Source of the DNA: Archivesica marissinica
Taxonomy: Eukaryota > Mollusca > Bivalvia > Venerida > Vesicomyidae
Reading direction: 5' to 3'
DNA length: 64,000 nt
Assembly: GCA_014843695.1 (NCBI GenBank)
Contig: CM026387.1
Coordinates: forward strand, 80,270,661 to 80,334,660
The translations under genes were made by a program, and so were the position numbers. Positions 37,132-48,272 of this stretch are shown piece by piece. Each line of letters begins with the position of its first letter. Within the stretch, counting starts at the first letter, position 1. The notes beneath the pieces are model-generated. The model made no database searches, was not told the DNA's origin, and saw nothing but the letters and a program-made list of their open reading frames with translations.

Positions 37132-37269
37132 GTAAGATTTTCCGTTTTCTTAGCGGGTATTGTAAACATGGTTTTGAAACACACAAGATTATTTTCTATA
37201 CAATTATCACCGATGGCAGCAGGGAATGAGACAGTATGGACAACATAACTTATTATTTTATGCTTTACA

Positions 37270-37460
37270 ATGAAATGGAGTTCGAGCCCAGCTGAAGCCA
37301 TTACGATTGTGCCCTTAGGCAATGGATTTAAATTCCACATTGCCTCTTCTCTCTCCCTCGTGGCGATGGATTCCATCATGAATGAGGTCTCGAGAGTGAT
37401 TAATACAAGTTGTAAGAACTTGTTTCACAATCGAGCTAAAATAAATTTGTATAAACTGTC
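37270..37460 (+). mobile_element. SINE, family 2 (copy c)
   Basis: Reads GCCATTACGATTGTGCCC, TTCTCTCTCCCTCGTGGCG, ATGAGGTCTCGAGAGTG and the tail AACTTGTTTCACAATCGAGC. The tRNA-like head is truncated near 37275. Confidence 0.8.
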
Positions 37461-37561
37461 GCTTTTTATTTTAAAAACACTATTCAGCTTAACATAAACA
37501 GACTTTTTGATTGTTTAAGTGAATGATCGAATAATAAAACATCAAGTAACATAGAAAGCTA

Positions 37562-37805
37562 TTAACCCATTCAACCCCAAGTAACAGACATGGACTAGTC
37601 CATGATATTTTCAGACCAATAAATGAATAAGAAAATTACATTTGGACCAGAGTTCATTTATCAAAAGTGGTAAATTTTGTTTAAAAATAGTAATATTACT
37701 GGCAAAAAGTGCAGATCCTGATAAGACGGCTCGTCACGAGCCGGCTCATCTGGATCTACACTTTTTGTAAGCCTATTGAGAGGTCTGTGGTGTTGAAAGG
37801 GTTAA
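37562..37805. mobile_element. TTAA-flanked MITE (uninterrupted copy)
   Basis: Begins TTAACCCATTCAACCCCA and ends TGGTGTTGAAAGGGTTAA, 244 bp. The inner hairpin is GCTCGTCACGAGCCGGCTC flanked by GATCC/GGATC arms. It serves as the empty-site reference for the SINE insertion in the copy at 20678-21222. Confidence 0.85.
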
Positions 37806-38349
37806 TAGGTATCAATCGTGGCTAGTGCCACTCGTCCTAACATTTGTGCCTATGCATATTTATTTTTAGACTAATCTGATTTAAATTATCTCTATACGAC
37901 AGTATCATGCATTTAGTATAGACTCCAATTATAAGCAAATGTCAATTCAGAAGCGTGGCTGACTGTTATATGAAATCCTACTTTCACTTTTGTGAGTATG
38001 TAGACTGAAAAAACACTTACACACAAAGTTAGTGTTTGAATTTACCGGAAGAGCTTGAAGTAGTAATGCTATATATACGTAAAAGTGCAGTTTTTTTGCT
38101 CTTTGTGATGTAATGTCGTTTTAATTGAATGATCGAATACTACTTCACTCACGAACATAGAAAGGTATTAATCACTCGTGGCACCACTCATGATAGATAA
38201 TAATGCTTTCAATGTTCAATCGGTTAAATAGAATTCGATCATTCACTGAAACAAACAAATATCCTCTTCATATTCTTGGACTGTTTTTGTAATTTCTGTG
38301 TATAAATGTATACAATCTCCAATGTTGCAAATGTTTCAGTTCTACCCTT
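37806..38349. other. Intron F-G, unassigned
   Basis: AT-rich unique sequence. Two stretches around ATGATCGAATA (37522 and 38128) resemble each other weakly; no gene recognised. Confidence 0.45.
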
Positions 38350-38392
38350 TGATGTGTGTATGTGTGTATGTGTGTATGTGTGTATGTGTGCA
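38350..38392. repeat. TGTGTATG microsatellite
   Basis: Five tandem copies of TGTGTATG directly upstream of a SINE family 1 3' end in reverse orientation, i.e. at its tail side. Confidence 0.8.
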
Positions 38393-38480
38393 TACGTTTA
38401 TTTATCGTTGCAACCGGATGCCTATATGAGCGACGCCTCCTGAAGAGATTAGTAGTTTTAGATTTTGGAGGATAGGAATA
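38393..38480 (-). mobile_element. SINE family 1, 3' fragment
   Basis: Minus-strand 3' end of family 1: CTCTTCAGGAGGCGTCGCTC and CAACGATAAATAAACG. The rest of the element is absent. Confidence 0.7.
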
Positions 38481-38517
38481 TTTTGGTGTTCGTTCCTTTT
38501 TATAATGTGTGTGCATG

Positions 38518-38662
38518 CCATGAGAAAAAGGCATTTAAAATCCATATTGCCTCTTCTCTCTCCCTCGTTGCCATGGATTCCATCAGGAATGAGGTCTTGA
38601 GAGTGATTAATATAAGATGTAGGAACTTGTTTCGCAACCAAGCTAAACTAAATTTGCGTATT
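38518..38662 (+). mobile_element. SINE family 2 fragment
   Basis: CTCTTCTCTCTCCCTCGTTG, AGGTCTTGAGAGTGATTAA and TTGTTTCGCAACCAAGC; the 5' head is absent. Confidence 0.75.
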
Positions 38663-38945
38663 AAAGAATACAACCAAGTTTGAAATTTCTAGCAGATTAA
38701 GGGAGAGCACCGATACTACGGTACGTCGGGTTATGAGGTTATGTTATTCTGAATATTCAAATACTATTTTTGCTGTGCATTGTTGGTATTTTCGGATGTT
38801 TCCTTGAGTTTGCTACCAGAGTTGACGTTGTATTATTACTGGTTAACAAATCATGTGCTTTATTGCCCACATGACATGGCTCATATAATTATGTCAAAGA
38901 AATAGAAATGTGACTAAATCTAAAAAATAATAACTTTATGTGCAG

Positions 38946-39095
38946 GGTAAGCGTTTAGACGAGGCGTGTCATGCTGCTGACTTTATCATCACCCTCGGCG
39001 AGAAGAACTGCGCTCTGCTGCAGCGGACATCAGATTCGATCAGCTGTAATCCGGGAGAATCGTTCCCCGGTCAGTCGAGAACCGTTCAAGTTAAG
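38946..39095 (+). CDS. Exon G: third IPT module
   Basis: Acceptor TGTGCAG before 38946, donor GTTAAG|GTAATA after 39095 (150 nt = 50 codons, phase 0 both sides, residues 393-442). The reading frame GKRLDEACHAADFIITLGEK followed by NCALL and ISCNPGE fits the TIKG-x-x-L ... D-x-x-I-x-(L/I)G-x-x-x-C ... C-P layout of the last plexin/MET IPT. Base composition is clearly more GC-rich than the surrounding intron. Confidence 0.87.
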
Positions 39096-39178
39096 GTAAT
39101 ACTCTAAATGTATATGAAGAAAGGATGAATCGATAAGTGGTATAATATGTATATGAGGGATATTATACTGGCAATGAA

Positions 39179-39340
39179 CAGTCAAACCTGTGTTAGTGGT
39201 CACCTCTATTAAGCAGCCAGTTAACATATTCCAAATGTGTTGTTTTATTATACATTTGACCTCTATTAAGCGGCCACCTGTGCTATGCAGCCACTTTCTG
39301 TGATTCCCTTGGCTGGATGCTTAAGACAGGTTTGACTGTA
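39179..39340. mobile_element. TA-type Tc1/mariner-like MITE (copy b)
   Basis: Ends CAGTCAAACCTGTG and ACAGGTTTGACTGTA with internal CTCTATTAAGCAGCC and TGCAGCCAC. It begins 83 bp after exon G. Confidence 0.7.
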
Positions 39341-39433
39341 TTCATACCCAAGTGATGCTGTGTAATACATGTATCAAGAAATAAAAAAGATATATATATA
39401 CTGTAGGATCGTACATGAGTGGTGATTTCATAC

Positions 39434-39724
39434 CATATTTTATGAAGATCTGCCTCCGTGGTCGAGTGGTTATGGTCGCTGACTTGTATACCACTGTAAC
39501 CTATCATCACTGATGGTCACAGGTTCGAGCCCCACTCAGGCCGTGTCTCATTTATATGAAAAAGTTGGCAGTTTCTTACGGAGGTTGGTGCACCCAAGTA
39601 CTGGTTAACCGCTGGAGCCTGCCCAGGAAAGGTGTTGTTAGGTAAACTGCCCCCTGGCGATATAGCCAAAAATGGTGCTGATGCAGGCATAAAACCCGAA
39701 ATATAACATAACATATTTTATGAA
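39434..39724 (+). mobile_element. SINE, family 4 (copy b) with 13-bp TSD, nested in a foldback
   Basis: The body 39447-39711 starts at the tRNA-like head CCTCCGTGGTCGAGTGG and ends ACCCGAAATATAACATAA. CATATTTTATGAA flanks it at 39434-39446 and 39712-39724. The split target resembles the foldback sequence at 61590-61655. Confidence 0.88.
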
Positions 39725-39890
39725 ACGAGTTTTGGAAATTTTCATAATATATCTGTGAACTATATGGTTCTTAGTTGGCTCCAAGTTTTTTAATTGGCTC
39801 CAGTTTTTTTTCAATTGGTGAGAGAGGGAACCCTGTCAGCCAATCATATTGAATTTCATCTTATGAGTTTGAGATGAGAGTAAACTTGTA

Positions 39891-42800
39891 TAGCCTCCAG
39901 CATCGCTGTCCTTGTCTAGATAGTGATTGCGTATAGCCTCCAGCATCGCTGTCCTTGTCTAGATAGTGATTGCGTATAGCCTCCAGCATCGCTGTCCTTG
40001 ACTAGATAGTGATTGTGTATAGCCTCCAGCATCGCTGTCCTTGTCTAGATAGTGATTGCATATAGCCTCCAGCATCGCTGTCCTTGTCTAGATAGTGATT
40101 GCGTATAGCCTCCAGCATCGCTGTCCTTGTCTAGATAGTGATTGCGTATAGCCTCCAGCATCGCTGTCCTTGTCTAGATAGTGGTTGCTAATAGCCTCCA
40201 GCATCGCTGTCCTTGTCTAGATAGTGATTGCATATAGCCTCCAGCATCGCTGTCCTTGTCTAGATAGTGATTGTGTATAGCCTCCAGCATCGCTGTCCTT
40301 GTCTAGATAGTGATTGCGTATAGCCTCCAGCATCGCTGTCCTTGTCTAGATAGTGATTGCGTATAGCCTCCAGCATCGCTGTCCTTGTCTAGATAGTGAT
40401 TGTGTATAGCCTCCAGCATCGCTGTCCTTGTCTAGATAGTGATTGCATATAGCCTCCAGCATCGCTGTCCTTGTCTAGATAGTGATTGTGTATAGCCTCC
40501 AGCATCGCTGTCCTTGTCTAGATAGTGATTGCATATAGCCTCCAGCATCGCTGTCCTTGTCTAGATAGTGATTGTGTATAGCCTCCAGCATCGCTGTCCT
40601 TGTCTAGATAGTGATTGCATATAGCCTCCAGCATCGCTGTCCTTGTCTAGATAGTGATTGCATATAGCCTCCAGCATCGCTGTCCTTGTCTAGATAGTGG
40701 TTGCTAATAGCCTCCAGCATCGCTGTCCTTGTCTAGATAGTGATTGCATATAGCCTCCAGCATCGCTGTCCTTGTCTAGATAGTGATTGTGTATAGCCTC
40801 CAGCATCGCTGTCCTTGTCTAGATAGTGATTGCATATAGCCTCCAGCATCGCTGTCCTTGTCTAGATAGTGATTGCGTATAGCCTCCAGCATCGCTGTCC
40901 TTGTCTAGATAGTGATTGCGTATAGCCTCCAGCATCGCTGTCCTTGTCTAGATAGTGATTGCATATAGCCTCCAGCATCGCTGTCCTTGTCTAGATAGTG
41001 ATTGCGTATAGCCTCCAGCATCGCTGTCCTTGTCTAGATAGTGATTGCGTATAGCCTCCAGCATCGCTGTCCTTGTCTAGATAGTGGTTGCTAATAGCCT
41101 CCAGCATCGCTGTCCTTGTCTAGATAGTAATTGCATATAGCCTCCAGCATCGCTGTCCTTGTCTAGATAGTGATTGCGTATAGCCTCCAGCATCGCAGTA
41201 CTTGTCTAGATAGTGATTGCTAATAGCCTCCAGCATCGCTATCCTTGTCCAGATAGTGATTGTGTATAGCCTCCAGCATCGCTGTCCTTGACTAGATAGT
41301 GATTGTGTATAGCCTTCAGCATCGCTGTCCTTGACTAGATAGTGATTGTGTATAGCCTTCAGCATCGCTGTCCTTGACTAGATAGTGATTGCATATAGCC
41401 TCCAGCATCGCTGTCCTTGTCTAGATAGTGATTGTGTATAGCCTCCAGCATCGCTGTCCTTGTCTAGATAGTGATTGTGTATAGCCTCCAGCATCGCTGT
41501 CCTTGTCTAGATAGTGATTGCTAATAGCCTCCAGCATCGCTGTCCTTGTCTAGATAGTGATTGTGTATAGCCTCCAGCATCGCTGTCCTTGTCTAGATAG
41601 TGGTTGCTAATAGCCTCCAGCATCGCTGTCCTTGTCTAGATAGTGATTATGTATAGCCTCCAGCATCGCTGTCCTTGTCTAGATAGTGATTGTGTATAGC
41701 CTCCAGCATCGCTGTCCTTGTCCAGATAGTGATTGCGTATAGCCTCCAGCATCGCTGTCCTTGTCTAGATAGTGATTGCATATAGCCTTCAGCATCGCTG
41801 TCCTTGTCTAGATAGTGATTGCATATAGCCTTCAGCATCGCTGTCCTTGTCTAGATAGTGATTGCGTATAGCCTCCAGCATTGCTGTCCTTGACTAGATA
41901 GTGATTGTGTATAGCCTTCAGCATCGCTGTCCTTGTCTAGATAGTGGTTGCTAATAGCCTTCAGCATTGCTGTCCTTGTCTAGATAGTGATTGTGTATAG
42001 TCTTCAGCATCGCTTCCTTGTCTAGATAGTGGTTGCTAATAGCCTCCAGCATCGCTGTCCTTGTCTAGATAGTGATTGTGTATAGCCTCCAGCATCGCTG
42101 TCCTTGTCTAGATAGTGATTGCATATAGCCTCCAGCATCGCTGTCCTTGTCTAGATAGTGGTTGCTAATAGCCTCCAGCATCGCTGTCCTTGTCTAGATA
42201 GTGATTGCATATAGCCTCCAGCATAGCTGTCCTTGTCTAGATAGTGATTGCATATAGCCTCCAGCATCGCTGTCCTTGTCTAGATAGTGGTTGCTAATAG
42301 CCTCCAGCATCGCTGTCCTTGTCTAGATAGTAATTGCATATAGCCTCCAGCATCGCTGTCCTTGTCTAGATAGTGATTGCGTATAGCCTCCAGCATCGCA
42401 GTACTTGTCTAGATAGTGATTGCTAATAGCCTCCAGCATCGCTATCCTTGTCCAGATAGTGATTGTGTATAGCCTCCAGCATCGCTGTCCTTGACTAGAT
42501 AGTGATTGTGTATAGCCTTCAGCATCGCTGTCCTTGACTAGATAGTGATTGTGTATAGCCTTCAGCATCGCTGTCCTTGACTAGATAGTGATTGCATATA
42601 GCCTCCAGCATCGCTGTCCTTGTCTAGATAGTGATTGTGTATAGCCTCCAGCATCGCTGTCCTTGTCTAGATAGTGATTGTGTATAGCCTCCAGCATCGC
42701 TGTCCTTGTCTAGATAGTGATTGCTAATAGCCTCCAGCATCGCTGTCCTTGTCTAGATAGTGATTGTGTATAGCCTCCAGCATCGCTGTCCTTGTCTAGA

Positions 42801-44016
42801 TAGTGGTTGCTAATAGCCTCCAGCATCGCTGTCCTTGTCTAGATAGTGATTATGTATAGCCTCCAGCATCGCTGTCCTTGTCTAGATAGTGATTGTGTAT
42901 AGCCTCCAGCATCGCTGTCCTTGTCCAGATAGTGATTGCGTATAGCCTCCAGCATCGCTGTCCTTGTCTAGATAGTGATTGCATATAGCCTTCAGCATCG
43001 CTGTCCTTGTCTAGATAGTGATTGCATATAGCCTTCAGCATCGCTGTCCTTGTCTAGATAGTGATTGCGTATAGCCTCCAGCATTGCTGTCCTTGACTAG
43101 ATAGTGATTGTGTATAGCCTTCAGCATCGCTGTCCTTGTCTAGATAGTGGTTGCTAATAGCCTCCAGCATCGCTGTCCTTGTCTAGATAGTGATTGCATA
43201 TAGCCTTCAGCATTGCTGTCCTTGTCTAGATAGTGATTGTGTATAGCCTTCAGCATCGCTTTCTTGTCTAGATAGTGGTTGCTAATAGCCTCCAGCATCG
43301 CTGTCCTTGTCTAGATAGTGATTGTGTATAGCCTCCAGCATCGCTGTCCTTGTCTAGATAGTGATTGCATATAGCCTCCAGCATCGCTGTCCTTGTCTAG
43401 ATAGTGGTTGCTAATAGCCTCCAGCATCGCTGTCCTTGTCTAGATAGTGATTGCATATAGCCTCCAGCATCGCTGTCCTTGTCTAGATAGTGATTGCGTA
43501 TAGCCTCCAGCATCGCTGTCCTTGTCTAGATAGTGATTGCGTATAGCCTCCAGCATCGCTGTCCTTGTCTAGATAGTGATTGCATATAGCCTCCAGCATC
43601 GCTGTCCTTGTCTAGATAGTGATTGCTATAGCCTCAGCATCGCTGTCCTTGCTAGATAGTGATTGTGTATAGCCTCCAGCATCGCTGTCCTTGTCTAGAT
43701 AGTGATTGCTTATAGCCTCCAGCATCGCTGTCCTTGTCTAGATAGTGATTGCGTATAGCCTCCAGCATCGCTGTCCTTGTCTAGATAGTGATTGCTAATA
43801 GCCTCCAGCATCGCTGTCCTTGTCTAGATAGTGATTGTGTATAGCCTCCAGCATCGCTGTCCTTGTCTAGATAGTGATTGTGTATAGCCTCCAGCATCGC
43901 TGTCCTTGTCTAGATAGTGATTGTGTATAGCCTCCAGCATCGCTGTCCTTGTCTAGATAGTGATTGCGTATAGCCTCCAGCATCGCTGTCCTTGTCTAGA
44001 TAGTGATTGCGTATAG
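39891..44016. repeat. 43-bp minisatellite, type 3
   Basis: About 96 copies of TATAGCCTCCAGCATCGCTG + TCCTTGTCTAGATAGTGATTGCG. Variation is mostly at the GCG/GCA/GTG/CTAA position. A block of about 1203 bp (28 units) is duplicated: the stretch from about 40.95 to 42.1 kb recurs at about 42.15-43.3 kb with the same rare variants. It ends 33 bp before exon H. Confidence 0.95.
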
Positions 44017-44049
44017 TTGTACATGAAACTTATTCTTGTTTACTTTCAG

Positions 44050-44248
44050 GTAAAAATAGGAAACATTGAGATGATTTGGGGTGAATTACAAATCAAATCG
44101 ATCTGGGCTACAACTGAGTTCATGTTTATCGCTGCCGGGGTTGGAGTGTTTATGTTGATTATCATCGGTGTTGTTTGCTTTGTCAGAGTTTGTCGTGGAA
44201 CATGTAGTAAATCTGACCTAACCGACAGTGCCGCCGAACTTACAAGCC
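44050..44248 (+). CDS. Exon H: membrane-proximal segment and transmembrane helix
   Basis: Acceptor TACTTTCAG before 44050, donor AAGCC|GTAAGT after 44248 (199 nt, phase 0 in, phase 1 out, residues 443-508). VKIGNIEMIWGELQI finishes the last IPT. Then FMFIAAGVGVFMLIIIGVV continues to about residue 487 as an uninterrupted hydrophobic helix of about 22 residues. RVCRGTC follows, basic and Cys-rich as at the cytoplasmic face of a type I protein. The 43-bp array ends about 33 bp before the acceptor. Confidence 0.9.
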
Positions 44249-44380
44249 GTAAGTAAATTACAGTGCAAATCATTTTTAGCTTTCTAACTGTTGTATATAC
44301 TCTATACATATATTGATCCTACTTACAAAATAACGTGGAAAAAAAGGACTACCAATAAACTTTAATACTTAATAACTTTA

Positions 44381-44465
44381 ATACCGCCATGACGTCATAC
44401 CGCCGTGACATCATACCGTCGTGACGTCATACCGCCGTGACGTCATACCGCCGTGACGTCATACC
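44381..44465. repeat. 16-bp repeat with CRE palindromes
   Basis: About five copies of ATACCGCCGTGACGTC; each junction makes TGACGTCA, the cAMP-response-element palindrome (one copy is TGACATCA). Binding is not shown by sequence alone. Confidence 0.85.
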
Positions 44466-45005
44466 TTCACTTCGGGTCATGAATATTTTGTAATGTTTCC
44501 TCAATCAATAGAATATTAGATTATTGTTTGATAAATATATATTTATATTATATATATATATTTATATATATTCATAATATAACCTAATATTCTCTATATA
44601 TTCTCTATGCACATTGTACACAGTCATCCTATATATAATTATAAGGAAATAAAGGTGTAATATATCCGGTGCCCGCCTCATAACCAATGTGAGTTTGAGC
44701 CTGTACGAAACTGGGATTGTTGTGTCCTTACTAACGTTAATACACTCAGGTCTACAGTGTTTATTATCTTACCGACATAGTTGTGGATTCCAGAGGTCTT
44801 CAGAACAATTTATCTAAAGTTGAAAGAAATCGAGTAAATTAAGGTAAATTTGTTACAAATAAGGAATAACCATAAAGGCAAAAAAAGTCGGACAACTCTT
44901 CAGGAAATTTAACAAAATATGTGTTAGAAAGGAGTAAGACGTTTATACTGTGCGACGCCATTTTACAACAAACGCTCTTGATGTGATGTTAGTATGTTCA
45001 TATGA
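44466..45005. other. Intron H-I, AT-rich, unassigned
   Basis: Includes an alternating AT stretch near 44530-44600 (TATATATATATTTATATATA). No gene seen. Confidence 0.45.
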
Positions 45006-45304
45006 CGTCATTAATTGTGACGTCATCAATGCCGGCGCATGCTGCATTAATTGTGCCGTCATCGATGCCGGCGCATGCTGCATTAATTGTGACGTCATCG
45101 ATGCCGGCGCATGCTGCATTAATTGTGACGTCATCGATGCCGGCGCATGCTGCATTAATTGTGACGTCATCGATGCCGGCGCATGCTGCATTAATTGTGA
45201 CATCATCGATGCCGGCGCATGCTGCATTAATTGTGACGTCATCGATGCCGGCGCATGCTGCATTAATTGTGACGTCATCGATGCCGGCGCATGCTGCATT
45301 AATT
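45006..45304. repeat. 36-bp repeat made of chained palindromes, including TGACGTCA
   Basis: Eight copies of GTGACGTCATCGATGCCGGC + GCATGCTGCATTAATT. Each unit strings together TGACGTCA, CATCGATG, GCCGGC, GCATGC and ATTAAT. Open in several frames on both strands because of the unit length, not as a gene. Confidence 0.92.
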
Positions 45305-45482
45305 GGAGAATGATTAAGTTTTAAAGCATACAAAATTTCATTACTCTATGTGAAAGTGTTATGAAATAGTGAAATTAGTTCATGACATTGCTGATGGGCC
45401 CTCGTACTTTAACATAGTTGAAACTTGTTTGGTAACGAAAGCAGAATACTTATTGATAGTGGCTGAAAACTAACGGGACCAA

Positions 45483-46611
45483 AATACCTGTATAGTGTAA
45501 CTATGCAATATAATGCAACACTACGTAAATACCTGTATAGTGTAACTATGCAACATAATGCAACACTACGTAAATACCTGTATAGTGTAACTATGCAACA
45601 TAATGCAACACTACGTAAATACCTGTATAGTGTAACTATGCAACATAATGCAACACTACGTAAATACCTGTATAGTGTAACTATGCAACATAATGCAACA
45701 CTACGTAAATACCTGTATAGTGTAACTATGCAACATAATGCAACACTACGTAAATACCTGTATAGTGTAACTATGCAACATAATGCAACACTACGTAAAT
45801 ACCTGTATAGTGTAACTATGCAACATAATGCAACACTACGTAAATACCTGTATAGTGTAACTATGCAACATAATGCAACACTACGTAAATACCTGTATAG
45901 TGTAACTATGCAACATAATGCAACACTACGTAAATACCTGTATAGTGTAACTATGCAACATAATGCAACACTACGTAAATACCTGTATAGTGTAACTATG
46001 CAACATAATGCAACACTACGTAAATACCTGTATAGTGTAACTATGCAACATAATGCAACACTACGTAAATACCTGTATAGTGTAACTATGCAACATAATG
46101 CAACACTACGTAAATACCTGTATAGTGTAACTATGCAACATAATGCAACACTACGTAAATACCTGTATAGTGTAACTATGCAACATAATGCAACACTACG
46201 TAAATACCTGTATAGTGTAACTATGCAACATAATGCAACACTACGTAAATACCTGTATAGTGTAACTATGCAACATAATGCAACACTACGTAAATACCTG
46301 TATAGTGTAACTATGCAACATAATGCAACACTACGTAAATACCTGTATAGTGTAACTATGCAACATAATGCAACACTACGTAAATACCTGTATAGTGTAA
46401 CTATGCAACATAATGCAACACTACGTAAATACCTGTATAGTGTAACTATGCAACATAATGCAACACTACGTAAATACCTGTATAGTGTAACTATGCAACA
46501 TAATGCAACACTACGTAAATACCTGTATAGTGTAACTATGCAACATAATGCAACACTACGTAAATACCTGTATAGTGTAACTATGCAACATAATGCAACA
46601 CTACGTAAATA
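45483..46611. repeat. 45-bp minisatellite, almost identical copies
   Basis: Twenty-five copies of AATACCTGTATAGTGTAACT + ATGCAACATAATGCAACACTACGTA. Only the first copy shows a change (CAATATAA for CAACATAA), so the array is young or strongly homogenised. The + frame of 369 codons is a repeat artefact. Confidence 0.95.
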
Positions 46612-46654
46612 ATGGTTGACCCTAGGAAATTCTCATACAGTAAGTAAATTATTA

Positions 46655-46935
46655 TGTGAGTGTTTTACGCTTATTTATCGTCGCCACTGGTTACCCATAT
46701 GAGCGAAGCCTCCTAAAGAGATTAGTCATTTTAGATTTTTGGAGGATAGTGCAATGATACAGACGGAGACCCATTCTGGTTCTTTTACATGCACGGTGTA
46801 AAGTACCGACACAAGACCTCGGTTTAAAGTCCCATTTGAAAGACTGTTCAGTTTATTAGGGTCAGACACAGGGATCGAACCTGTGATCCCTGGATTACCA
46901 ATCCAGCGTGTTACCACTGGACTACAGATCATTGA
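46655..46935 (-). mobile_element. SINE, family 1 (copy c)
   Basis: Full-length minus-strand copy: head CTGTAGTCCAGTGGTAACAC, B box GGTTCGATCCC, core CTTTCAAATGGGAC and the 3' end GACGATAAATAAGCG. Confidence 0.82.
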
Positions 46936-47164
46936 TCCATGTATACCTGTATGTATATTTATACTCTTGCTCTGCATATGGGCTTTCAATGAATATCAAT
47001 GATAGCCAGATTTACAAAACTAGAGTAACTATTACATGTCCTAAGTTAGAAATAACGGTGTGTGCTATTGGATATGCATGTTAACAACCAATCATATCGT
47101 TCGATACAACCGACTTATGTCTTAGCCAGTGAAACCAGTCCCTGCAACATAAAATAAATGACAT

Positions 47165-47223
47165 GGTTTCAAAAAATGTTCAGCCAACCCGGAGAGCGAA
47201 CGCTCTACCGACTGAGCTAGCCT
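47165..47223 (-). other. tRNA-derived 5' segment (not an intact tRNA)
   Basis: The minus strand reads GGCTAGCTCAGTCGGTAGAG, a perfect tRNA D-arm/A-box. No B box or matching acceptor follows. It is probably a SINE head or tRNA relic. It lies 65 bp before exon I. Confidence 0.5.
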
Positions 47224-47288
47224 GAGGTTACACATAAACTCCCCAATGGTGACAGAATACCATTGATGCTTAGCCTTTCATGTTTCAG

Positions 47289-47507
47289 TTGACATGTCGA
47301 CAAAGTTGGTAAATCGTAACCACAATAACTATACAAATTTCGCCAATCCTATCAGTGGTGTACCACCTCAAGAGAATCAACCGAGAACCTCAAAAATGAT
47401 TATTGATGACTTTTGTAAGCGACTGGAACGAAACGTGAAAAAGATCGTTAACACTTCACTTATAGAGAAATCAACTGTAGACCTTGGCAAGATGTGTATA
47501 CATAAAG
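47289..47507 (+). CDS. Exon I: juxtamembrane region and kinase domain entry
   Basis: Acceptor ATGTTTCAG before 47289, donor AAAG|GTGGGT after 47507 (219 nt, phase 1 both sides, residues 509-582). The segment is hydrophilic and Asn-rich (NRNHNNYTNFANP), then basic (RLERNVKKIVNTSLI). It ends STVDLGKMCIHKG, which aligns with the strand that leads into the glycine-rich loop of tyrosine kinases. No NPxY-type docking motif was seen. A 10.4-kb intron follows. Confidence 0.83.
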
Positions 47508-47552
47508 GTGGGTATAGTTACTGCAGGTTTACCTGTCCTCTCTTTAGTTTAT

Positions 47553-47772
47553 ACAAATTTATTTTAGCTCGATTGCGAAACAAGTTCTTACAACTTATAT
47601 TAATCTCGAGACCTCATTCCTGATGGAATCCATCGCCACGAGGGAGAGAGAAGAGGCAACATGGAATTAAATGCCATGCCTAAGGGCACAATCGTAATGG
47701 CTCCAGCGGGGCTCGAACTCTGGACCTTTCACACCAGAAGTGAACTCTCTACCACTGCACTATCATAACTTC
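47553..47772 (-). mobile_element. SINE, family 2 (copy d, with tRNA head)
   Basis: Most complete family 2 copy. On the minus strand the head ATAGTGCAGTGGTAGAGAG and AGAGTTCGAGCCCCGC supply A and B boxes, then GCCATTACGATTGTGCCC and the common tail. Confidence 0.82.
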
Positions 47773-47937
47773 CTTTCTTTAATGAGTCATACAAATAAAT
47801 AATCATAAGACATAGTGTGTGTTCTCTTGCCAACCGTGTTCTCTTGCCAACCATCAAACATACTCATTCCAATCATTACTATATTACATGTATGTAGTTC
47901 CTTAGACAAGTGTGACTCGACATATAATTCACTTTTG

Positions 47938-48098
47938 CAAACACTATAGAGCCAGATCAGACGGCATGAGTCTGATCAGGCTCTTATGTTGTTTGTTATT
48001 TGCATAGTGGAACTAAAGCACTTGGCTGAATAGCAAAGAACATAGATCTTGATCAGACCCGACTGCGGCTGATCTGGATCTATGTTGTTTGCACATTC
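47938..48098. mobile_element. Palindromic MITE core (related to 51-295 and 31645-31891)
   Basis: Two foldbacks: GCCAGATCAGACGG / GAGTCTGATCAGGCTC and AACATAGATCTTGATCAG / CTGATCTGGATCTATGTT. Terminal TTAA repeats were not found, so the element is decayed or cut. Confidence 0.6.
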
Positions 48099-48272
48099 CA
48101 TCCAATTTATTTGGCAGGCTAAAGGTTTAACTGAAATCATTTATCTATGATCAATAAAACTAAATAAATCAATTAAAAAATTCATACATTAAATGTTTCT
48201 CAGTAAGTCGATCAAAGATTGAATGACAATTTACGACCCGCCATCACACCTTATGGCGTGAATTGTCGTGTG

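Noticed and set aside
45503..46612. 369-codon frame made of MQHNATLRKYLYSVT repeats
   Set aside because: A 45-bp unit with near identity keeps one frame open automatically; no splice or domain support, and it lies in an intron.
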